Under the pieces are notes generated by a model, which saw only the letters and a program-made list of their open reading frames with translations, did not search any database and was not told the DNA's origin. The translations under genes were made by a program, and so were the position numbers. Shown here in pieces: positions 25,635 to 30,774 of a stretch of DNA of 43,851 nucleotides; position 1 is the first letter of the stretch, and each line of letters opens with the position of its first letter. The DNA is taken from positions 1 through 43,851 of the forward strand of contig JACZSL010000006.1 of assembly GCA_022574205.1 (NCBI GenBank). Reading direction: 5' to 3'. Source of the stretch: Patescibacteria group bacterium. Lineage in GTDB: Bacteria; Patescibacteriota; Minisyncoccia; Phycocordibacterales; JACZSL01.

Positions 25635-26039
25635 ATGTATAAAGGTAAATTAACCGAAAATTTGAGAATCGGGCAAGTTGGTGAAAATGTTGCCTGTAGG
25701 TTTCTCGTGAAACATGGGTTTTCACTGGTAGAGAGAAATTATCAAAAAAAATGGGGTGAAATTGATATTATAGCCAGAAAAGGCAAAATATTGCACTTTG
25801 TCGAAGTAAAGACTGTTTCACGTGAAAACGTGAAAGAGCTAAAAGAGGAGGTAGACAGTTTCGAGCCAGAAGAGAACGTGCACCCAAAGAAGCTAAAACG
25901 GATGTCGCGGATCATCCAAACATATTTAATAGAAAAAAATATTGAAGAAGAGAAGTGGCAGTTTGATGTGTTGGCCGTCTTTCTGGATATGGAAAACAAG
26001 CAGGCAAGGGTGCGTGTGACAGAAAATGTCATAATTTAG
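25635..26039 (+). CDS. yraN: YraN family (UPF0102) endonuclease-like protein
   Basis: 134 residues from the ATG at 25635. A TTG start at 25590 would add 15 residues of no family likeness. YraN proteins have a Holliday-junction-resolvase-like nuclease fold of unknown role. Family motifs are all present: G-E-x-x-A in VGENVAC, RNYQKKWGEIDII (catalytic E and D, about 40-47) and FVEVKTV (E-x-K, about 60). It lies directly right of the DnaA-box cluster. Two parS-like sites (25699 and 25814) lie inside its coding sequence. Confidence 0.9.
   Translation: MYKGKLTENLRIGQVGENVACRFLVKHGFSLVERNYQKKWGEIDIIARKGKILHFVEVKTVSRENVKELKEEVDSFEPEENVHPKKLKRMSRIIQTYLIEKNIEEEKWQFDVLAVFLDMENKQARVRVTENVII
25699..25714. 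promoter_or_regulatory. parS-like site 3, inside yraN
   Basis: GGTTTCTCGTGAAACA matches the consensus at 13 of 16 fixed-or-free positions, with an intact right half (CGTGAAACA). Confidence 0.5.
25814..25829. promoter_or_regulatory. parS-like site 4, inside yraN
   Basis: TGTTTCACGTGAAAAC matches at 14 of 16; only the last two bases differ. In frame it encodes V-S-R-E-N within yraN. Confidence 0.6.
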
Positions 26040-26089
26040 CTTAGAGATAGTCGTAAAGTGTGTTATAAATTGATACATTGTGTCGGAGG

Positions 26090-26116
26090 CGTTAAATGTC
26101 TCCCAGACATTTAACG
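26090..26116. repeat. Perfect 12-bp hairpin abutting the split tRNA-Pro
   Basis: CGTTAAATGTCT pairs with AGACATTTAACG around CCC. The right arm overlaps the first two bases of the tRNA-Pro 5' fragment. No T-run follows, so it is not an intrinsic terminator of yraN. Confidence 0.6.
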
Positions 26117-26158
26117 GGGCGTAGCATAATGGTAGTGTTCACGGTTTGGGGAGGAGCG
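26115..26158 (+). pseudogene. 5' fragment of a second tRNA-Pro
   Basis: CGGGGCG, a D arm and an anticodon region with TTTGGG align with the intact tRNA-Pro exactly 50 bp upstream of it, differing at few positions through the anticodon. The acceptor strand CGGGGCG is perfectly complementary to the CGCCCCG of the 3' fragment at 26295-26322, not to the intact gene's CACCCCG. The 3' strand of the anticodon stem is degenerate (AGGAG against CACGG). Confidence 0.7.
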
Positions 26159-26164
26159 TTCCGT

Positions 26165-26235
26165 CGGGGTGTAGCATAGTGGTAGTGTACTCGGTTTGGG
26201 ACCGAGCGGCCCGGGTTCGATTCCCGGCACCCCGA
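26165..26235 (+). tRNA. tRNA-Pro (anticodon UGG)
   Basis: Acceptor CGGGGTG/CACCCCG, anticodon stem CTCGG/CCGAG with loop TTTGGGA (anticodon TGG), T arm CCGGG/CCCGG with TTCGATT, discriminator A. CCA is not encoded. It lies between the two halves of a second tRNA-Pro. Confidence 0.95.
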
Positions 26236-26294
26236 CGGAGTGCTTCTCCGACAGTCCGGGGGACTGTCGTGGAAATTTTCATAAAAAATTTGAA

Positions 26295-26322
26295 GGCCCG
26301 GGTTCGATTCCCGGCGCCCCGA
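26295..26322 (+). pseudogene. 3' fragment of the second tRNA-Pro
   Basis: Identical to the intact gene's 3' end (variable loop, T arm, acceptor) except one base, A to G in the acceptor (CGCCCCG). That change restores pairing with the 5' fragment's CGGGGCG. The 59 bp between the intact gene and this fragment hold two hairpins (CGGAG/CTCCG and CGACAGTCC/GGACTGTCG). Confidence 0.7.
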
Positions 26323-26422
26323 AAGAAACAAATTGCTTTGTTTCTTTCCCAGTTTTCCGCGAGGAAAAACCGCCCATGTTTGGCGAAACAAAATAAGGTG
26401 GTAGGTGTAGGGAAGCGTAGCA

Positions 26423-26450
26423 TTGGAAAATATTAAAATTATCGTATAGT
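26423..26450 (+). promoter_or_regulatory. Promoter of the mscS leader
   Basis: TTGGAA (26423-26428), 16-bp spacer, TATAGT (26445-26450). The predicted start falls at about 26457, the A of the upstream ATG, so the first ORF would be leaderless. Confidence 0.6.
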
Positions 26451-26456
26451 AAAGCC

Positions 26457-26516
26457 ATGAATCCCGATAGTTATCACGGACACTATGATAAACAACAAAA
26501 CAAAGTCGAACTTTAA
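26457..26516 (+). CDS. Upstream ORF in element copy 1 (19 residues)
   Basis: MNPDSYHGHYDKQQNKVEL, from the first ATGAAT into the element. The copy before ppa encodes the same peptide with one change (Y10H) and one silent change. The ATG coincides with the predicted transcription start, so it could be translated as a leaderless ORF. It ends 57 bp before the mscS start. Confidence 0.45.
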   Translation: MNPDSYHGHYDKQQNKVEL

Positions 26517-26579
26517 TATAAATTTAACACTTAGAGCAGAGACAGCTTCTGTCCGTGTCCTATAACTATCGGGATGAAT
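26457..26579 (+). mobile_element. MITE-like element, copy 1, with ATGAAT target duplications
   Basis: A 111-bp core (26463-26573) starts CCCGATAGTTAT and ends ATAACTATCGGG, a perfect 12-bp terminal inverted repeat. A second inner pair, CACGGACA/TGTCCGTG, is offset by a four-base bulge. The core is bracketed by direct ATGAAT repeats (26457-26462 and 26574-26579), and the second ATGAAT is the start of mscS. The same element lies at 36230-36352 in the opposite orientation with equal length and 9 differences in 125 bp. No transposase is encoded. Confidence 0.75.
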
Positions 26580-27653
26580 TTTGATTCGATTACAGACTTT
26601 ATTTTAAAATTAAACCTCGAACGAGAGGTGTGGGGTAACGCTGTGGGAGACTATATCGCTACAATCGGAATTTTTATTGTTTTCGCAGTTGCATTGAAAT
26701 TTATTCAATGGCTTATACTCTTAAAGCTCGCCGCACTTGCCAAGAAGACAAAAACAGATATCGACGATATGCTCATAACAATCGTAAAAAGCTTAAAGCC
26801 GGCATTTTACTACATCGTTGCATTCTTCTTTGCTGCGAGAACCATTGAGTTTAGCGTCATTGGTGACAAAATAGTCAATGGTATTTTCGTAACCATTATA
26901 GCCTATCAAATTGTCATTGCTCTACAAATACTCATTGACTACGTTATTAAAAAGAAGTTCACTGACAGCGATGGTGACGGTGTAGTGGACAACAGCATAG
27001 TCTCTCTAATGAGTGGTATGGCCAAGTTTGCTCTCTGGGCGATAGGCCTTCTCATGGTGCTTACAAACCTAGGTGTGAACGTCACAGGGCTTGTAGCTGG
27101 TCTTGGTGTCGGCGGCCTCGCAATTGCGTTTGCCCTTCAGGGTGTTTTCGCAGATCTTTTTGCATCATTTTCTATCTACCTTGATAAACCGTTTTCTGTA
27201 GGGGATTATATTGTTGTCGGCGAACATCGTGGTAACGTGGAAAAAATTGGTATCAAAACTACACGCATTCGGGCACCTCAGGGAGAAGAGATTGTAATTT
27301 CAAATCAAGAACTCACAAGCGTACGTGTACAAAACTTTAAGAAACTTCAAAAGCGACGAATTAGTACACAGTTTGGCGTAACATACGACACACCGACTGA
27401 AAAAGTGAAGAATATTCCCGGGATACTCCAAAAGATTGTAGAAGATGAAAAAATAACGCAGTTCGATCGCGCATACTTCACTAAGTTTGGAGACTCAGCG
27501 CTTCTTTTTGATCTTGTCTATTACGTTGACTCAGACGTATATACCGATTACCTTAGTGCACAGCAAAACATGAATCTCAAAATCAAAGAAGCGTTTGAGA
27601 AAGAAGGGATTGTGATGGCATATCCTACGCAAACCATTTATTTGGCCAAGTAA
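26574..27653 (+). CDS. mscS: MscS family mechanosensitive channel
   Basis: 359 residues. It opens under membrane tension to release solutes on osmotic downshock. Membrane segments lie at about 25-50, 73-90, 100-122 and 145-190. The pore helix is glycine/alanine-rich (GLVAGLGVGGLAIAFALQ, about 176-193) and the beta domain follows (FSVGDYIVVGEHRGNVEKIGIKTTRIR). Residues 131-140 read DSDGDGVVDN, an EF-hand-like calcium loop between membrane segments that I do not expect in MscS. The start ATG is the right-hand ATGAAT of the element at 26457-26579, and there is no Shine-Dalgarno (GGG abuts the ATG). Confidence 0.92.
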   Translation: MNFDSITDFILKLNLEREVWGNAVGDYIATIGIFIVFAVALKFIQWLILLKLAALAKKTKTDIDDMLITIVKSLKPAFYYIVAFFFAARTIEFSVIGDKIVNGIFVTIIAYQIVIALQILIDYVIKKKFTDSDGDGVVDNSIVSLMSGMAKFALWAIGLLMVLTNLGVNVTGLVAGLGVGGLAIAFALQGVFADLFASFSIYLDKPFSVGDYIVVGEHRGNVEKIGIKTTRIRAPQGEEIVISNQELTSVRVQNFKKLQKRRISTQFGVTYDTPTEKVKNIPGILQKIVEDEKITQFDRAYFTKFGDSALLFDLVYYVDSDVYTDYLSAQQNMNLKIKEAFEKEGIVMAYPTQTIYLAK

Positions 27654-27672
27654 AAGTGCTATGAAAAAAGAG

Positions 27673-27697
27673 AAAACCCCCACAGTCGGGGGTTTTT
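27673..27697 (+). terminator. Intrinsic terminator of mscS
   Basis: AAAACCCCC pairs with GGGGGTTTT around ACAGTC, followed by T-rich sequence. Confidence 0.9.
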
Positions 27698-27723
27698 CGT
27701 ATTATCAATCCAAACATAGATTT

Positions 27724-28053
27724 CTACGATAAATCTAGTTCTGTGATAAAAATTCCATAGACAACAGCGCCGTTTAGATGAGTCTCTTTCGCCACCTTCA
27801 ATACCTCTTGGCGTATGTGGATTTCTCTCTTTAAGCGTTCGTTAAAAATCTGTTCCACCGCATCAAAGCTTCCAAGCCTTTTTTCTCCCTGCGCGTCGAG
27901 ACAGCATATAAGAACTTCCAGTGGATCCTTAGCGAATTTGCTTTGAAATTCCTCCGCCCTCTGCTGCGCGAGATACCGCATCTTCAGGCAGCGGTCTGCG
28001 TCGTCCCGCCATTTCATCAAGTCAACGACATGGTTTTCTTTACTTGTCCGCAT
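27724..28053 (-). CDS. Small helical protein, unknown
   Basis: 109 residues from the ATG at 28053, chosen because AGGAG lies 6 bp upstream; an upstream in-frame ATG (28101) lacks any such site. The protein is charged and mostly helical (KWRDDADRCLKMRYLAQQRAEEF), with two adjacent cysteines (VLICCLDAQ), and ends in a short hydrophobic stretch (LNGAVVYGIFITELDLS). I recognise no family. It converges with mscS and has no membrane segment long enough to be certain. Confidence 0.7.
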   Translation of the reverse strand: MRTSKENHVVDLMKWRDDADRCLKMRYLAQQRAEEFQSKFAKDPLEVLICCLDAQGEKRLGSFDAVEQIFNERLKREIHIRQEVLKVAKETHLNGAVVYGIFITELDLS

Positions 28054-28146
28054 CACGTTCTCCTGTAAGGTGTAAGGGCTACATTTACTATATCTCCTCA
28101 CTCAATGTATCACTTAGGTATGTAGACGCAATAGTAATCTAAAGAC

Positions 28147-29364
28147 TCACTCAATCGCTTGAAGTAGGAGTTCGGTAAGCGCAGGTGCCCGAGTGCTCTG
28201 GAATAAAGCTGAGGATACGGTCGCATCTCCAGAAAGAAGTTCGAGGAGTCCACTTCCAGTTTCTTTGAGAAGAGCGCGGTCTATATGCGAGAGTGTAAGT
28301 GCGCGCAGGTCGCGCTCATTGGTTGTTTCAGCATCAGTACTGGTTACAACAACGCCTATTATATGGTTATTCTCGTCAACTATGGCACTTCCCGACGCCC
28401 CTTGTTGAGCAGCAATATTTCCCCCGAACGATATAAGATCAGTTAGGTTTTCGCTAAAAGTAAAAATTTCTTTAATTTGTACAATAGTGGAAACAGCATA
28501 GAGAGTTTTTTGTATTGAAACACCCCCTAAAAAACCGGCAGGATATCCTGCAATCAAGACATTCTGGTTTTTCAAAGCGAACTCATCGCCCACAGAAGGC
28601 TCAACGTACGCAAATGTTTTTGGAGGTTCCTGTTCTTTCAAGGTTCTACCAGTTATACGCAGTAGGGCAAAATCATTTTCCCCGGTCCCCACAGGTTTCT
28701 CCTTTATAATATCTCCGGCATGTTCTTCTATCCACGCCTCTGATATATAGAGAAGTTCAGCGACATACATGTGTCTCGCTGGGCTCCCAGTGCGTATGAC
28801 ACAGGTTACACCGTCTATTATTGGGTAATCTTTAAGCAGATAATACTGGGCAATGTGCGCATTAGTGATAATGATTCCACTAGGATCGATTATCACCCCA
28901 CTTCCACTAATAGAACCAAACGGCACAACGGCGTTTGTTGTGCAAAGTATGTTTACTATAGCCTCGCGGGTCGAGAAATTTATGTCTTGGAATGAGATCT
29001 GTGGCGGAGGTTCGTTTATTTCTACTATCGGAGGGAGAGAATCTTCATCATTTTCTTCGTTCCCCAGACTATCGTCAGGATCTTCTACAGCATTTCTAGC
29101 TACCTCAACATCTTCTAAGTCAGCCTCTTCAACGTCTTGGCCACTCACTGCCGCCGTAGTCTCTTCCAGTTCTTCTAGCTGGACAACAGGAGGTGATGAA
29201 GAAGCAAGCGTTTCCAGCATTTTTGCGTCTTCTTTTTCAAAAACCATGGTTGTTTCGGGGGTAAAAGTATCTATAAAAAGTAACAAACCCACAACTAACC
29301 CAAAAGCAAACACAATTATGAGTATCTTAAACTGTAGACTGTGCATATGTATTGCAGTATACAC
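28147..29364 (-). CDS. Membrane-anchored trypsin-like serine protease
   Basis: 405 residues (399 from the second Met, MHSLQF). An N-terminal anchor (about 14-32) is followed by an acidic, probably disordered linker of about 90 residues and an S1-type protease domain (about 125-350). Catalytic triad by pattern: His in IITNAHIAQ, Asp in ENDFALLRI, Ser in QQGASGSAIV. It is like HtrA/DegP in the protease part but without any PDZ domain. It would act outside the membrane in protein quality control or processing; substrates unknown. The gene is transcribed toward the small helical protein gene. Confidence 0.85.
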   Translation of the reverse strand: MYTAIHMHSLQFKILIIVFAFGLVVGLLLFIDTFTPETTMVFEKEDAKMLETLASSSPPVVQLEELEETTAAVSGQDVEEADLEDVEVARNAVEDPDDSLGNEENDEDSLPPIVEINEPPPQISFQDINFSTREAIVNILCTTNAVVPFGSISGSGVIIDPSGIIITNAHIAQYYLLKDYPIIDGVTCVIRTGSPARHMYVAELLYISEAWIEEHAGDIIKEKPVGTGENDFALLRITGRTLKEQEPPKTFAYVEPSVGDEFALKNQNVLIAGYPAGFLGGVSIQKTLYAVSTIVQIKEIFTFSENLTDLISFGGNIAAQQGASGSAIVDENNHIIGVVVTSTDAETTNERDLRALTLSHIDRALLKETGSGLLELLSGDATVSSALFQSTRAPALTELLLQAIE

Positions 29365-29427
29365 TAGAAAGCCTTTTCCTTAGCCACTTTTTGGCATTTG
29401 ACCAATGAGCTAATCTGTTGTTTGATG

Positions 29428-29455
29428 TTGACAATTCCTTGTGCGCGTGTATAAT
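29428..29455 (+). promoter_or_regulatory. Consensus sigma-70-type promoter
   Basis: Perfect TTGACA (29428-29433), 16-bp spacer and perfect TATAAT (29450-29455). The predicted start is about 29462. Confidence 0.85.
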
Positions 29456-29464
29456 GATGTGCAT

Positions 29465-29489
29465 AAACTTGGATTTGATCCAAGTTTTT
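29465..29489 (+). terminator. Promoter-proximal hairpin with T-run (attenuator-like)
   Basis: AAACTTGGAT and ATCCAAGTTT form a perfect 10-bp stem with loop TTG, followed directly by T2 and then G (five T in all from the stem end). It begins within a few bases of the predicted transcription start. Confidence 0.6.
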
Positions 29490-29537
29490 GTTACTAGAGA
29501 TTCTGGCCACTTTTCGGCTGGAATTAATATAAATCTC

Positions 29538-29657
29538 ATGATGGATGACAATGCAACTCCAGCAGAGGGAAAAGAGGAAGCAACCCCTGCTAAGGAAACT
29601 CCAACTGAGGAAACTCCAGCTACTGAGGAAACTCCAGCTGGAGAATCTTCTGAGTAA
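29538..29657 (+). CDS. Tiny acidic Thr/Pro/Glu-rich peptide
   Basis: 39 residues from the ATG at 29538 (or 38 from 29541). Mostly repeats of ETPA and EETPA, with no hydrophobic core, so probably disordered. It lies between a consensus promoter with an attenuator-like hairpin and an intrinsic terminator, which argues for a genuine transcript. Translation is not proven; there is no clear Shine-Dalgarno. Function unknown. Confidence 0.45.
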   Translation: MMDDNATPAEGKEEATPAKETPTEETPATEETPAGESSE

Positions 29658-29675
29658 GTAAAATTCGGAAATGTC

Positions 29676-29704
29676 AAAAACCCCGCCCTACCGGCGGGAT
29701 TTTT
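29676..29704 (+). terminator. Intrinsic terminator of the acidic peptide gene
   Basis: CCCGCC and GGCGGG arms with a 5-base loop, then ATTTTT. Confidence 0.9.
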
Positions 29705-29745
29705 GCTTTCCGTTTCAATCTGTTAGTATAGGATAGCAACGCACC

Positions 29746-29816
29746 GCGGGTATAGTTTAGTGGTAGAATATCTGCCTTCCAAGCAGAGGACGAGAGTTCG
29801 ATTCTCTCTACCCGCA
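29746..29816 (+). tRNA. tRNA-Gly (anticodon UCC)
   Basis: Acceptor GCGGGTA/TACCCGC, anticodon stem TCTGC/GCAGA with loop CTTCCAA, T arm GAGAG/CTCTC with normal loop TTCGATT, discriminator A. CCA is not encoded. Confidence 0.96.
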
Positions 29817-29855
29817 CAAAAAGCACACAGAGCCTCTGCGAAGCAGGGATTCTGT

Positions 29856-29861
29856 TATAAT
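29856..29861 (+). promoter_or_regulatory. -10 box of the structured RNA
   Basis: Perfect TATAAT, with no strong -35. The predicted start is at about 29868. Confidence 0.6.
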
Positions 29862-29867
29862 TTACTG

Positions 29868-30140
29868 CGGACGTAGAATCGAAAGACGGAAGCCCGCGTC
29901 CGGGGGACGAGAGAGGGCTGATTCGTGGTCAAACGCGCTTAGTATTTTGCGAGGAACTGAAGAAAAATGCTTAGTGGATGGGTGACCAATTCTCCTCGTT
30001 CGAGTCTGTCATTCGACCTCATCGAGTCTGAGACTCTCAGAGTCGAATGACCTGAAGGGTCTCAGACCCTGAACGGGAGGCTCTCAGACGTTCGTCCCTA
30101 GGACTCCAGTCCCGAAGGAACCGAATAGCCTAGCTGCACA
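29868..30140 (+). ncRNA. Structured RNA of unknown family (about 270 nt)
   Basis: No ORF. It folds by eye into many stable helices: a three-part stem (GAATC/GATTC 29876/29920, AGCCC/GGGCT 29891/29915, CGTCC/GGACG 29897/29905); TGGTCA/TGACCA (29926/29983) crossing CGAGGA/TCCTCG (29950/29993), a possible pseudoknot; a 10-bp GTCATTCGAC/GTCGAATGAC stem (30008/30042); AGGGT/ACCCT (30056/30066); GAACG/CGTTC (30071/30089); and GGACT/AGTCC (30101/30108). The motif CTCAGA recurs three times in loops or stems. I compared it with tmRNA, RNase P, SRP and 6S cores and found no fit. Confidence 0.65.
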
Positions 30141-30179
30141 AAAAAATTACTGAATTAACATATACGTTAATTCAGTAAT
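30140..30179 (-). terminator. 14-bp hairpin ending the RNA gene / minus-strand terminator
   Basis: ATTACTGAATTAAC pairs with GTTAATTCAGTAAT. On the minus strand it is followed by T7, so it works as an intrinsic terminator for leftward transcripts. On the plus strand it gives the structured RNA a 3' hairpin without a U-run. Confidence 0.65.
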
Positions 30180-30203
30180 CACCAACGGCACGAAGAGTAA
30201 ATA

Positions 30204-30240
30204 CTACAAAAGCCTCGCTACCGCGGCGAGGCTTTTGTAG
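30204..30240 (-). terminator. Terminator of hup
   Basis: CTACAAAAGCCTCGC and GCGAGGCTTTTGTAG, a perfect 15-bp stem with a 7-base loop, 16 bp after the hup stop. Confidence 0.85.
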
Positions 30241-30255
30241 GTAGTGGTAAATATT

Positions 30256-30528
30256 TTACCTTACTGCGTCTTTGAGAGCTTTTGCTGCTCGGAACTTTGG
30301 TACGCGCATAGCTGGGATCTGAATTGATTCACCAGTTCTAGGGTTTCTCCCTTGTCTGGCCGGACGCATCTTTGTTGAAAAGATACCAAGTCCAGCAATA
30401 GAAACTTCATTTCCACTCTTGAGTTCAGAAATAATAGAATCAATAACAGTTTCCATAACGCGTTCAGACGAAGCTTTTGTGCCGCCAAGCACTTTGTGTA
30501 CTTGATCGACGAGTCCTGCTTTATTCAT
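30256..30528 (-). CDS. hup: HU-family DNA-binding protein
   Basis: 90 residues, the standard HU length. It bends and compacts DNA. The N-terminal helices (MNKAGLVDQVHKVLGGTKASSERVME) and the beta-arm (GIFSTKMRPARQGRNPRTGE) carry the conserved R-x-x-R-x-G-R-N-P-x-T-G-E and the proline that intercalates in DNA. HU also assists DnaA at origins, and the candidate origin lies 5 kb away. Confidence 0.96.
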   Translation of the reverse strand: MNKAGLVDQVHKVLGGTKASSERVMETVIDSIISELKSGNEVSIAGLGIFSTKMRPARQGRNPRTGESIQIPAMRVPKFRAAKALKDAVR

Positions 30529-30692
30529 ATCAATAAATGATTTTATTCTTTTAAGATACGTTCGACCGGATACGAATTCTCGTTCCTTATATCGATTTTG
30601 GAATCTTGAATCATTATATAATAAGCCGTTTTATGCGCAATGCACCATGTGGATAGCAAATATGGCTTACTTTAAGTCTCTTAGCAGGCACG

Positions 30693-30720
30693 AAAATAGC
30701 CCACAACTGCGGGCTATTTT
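30693..30720 (-). terminator. Terminator of rny
   Basis: AAAATAGCCC and GGGCTATTTT with an 8-base loop, T-runs on both strands, about 55 bp after rny. Confidence 0.85.
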
Positions 30721-30774
30721 TCTTATACCTATACCTGCCGGCATGCAAGTAGGGACGAATCCTTTATATTCAAT

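Noticed and set aside
26115-26322. Group I or archaeal-type intron in tRNA-Pro
   Set aside because: The inserted segment contains a complete tRNA rather than intron core motifs, and joining the halves does not restore the anticodon stem.
29868-30140. tmRNA, RNase P RNA, SRP RNA, or 5S rRNA (a GGATGGGTGACC stretch resembles 5S)
   Set aside because: No tRNA-like ends for tmRNA, no GAGGAAAGTCC core for RNase P, no SRP tetraloop/asymmetric loop pair, and the 5S-like stretch is short and not supported by the rest of the fold.
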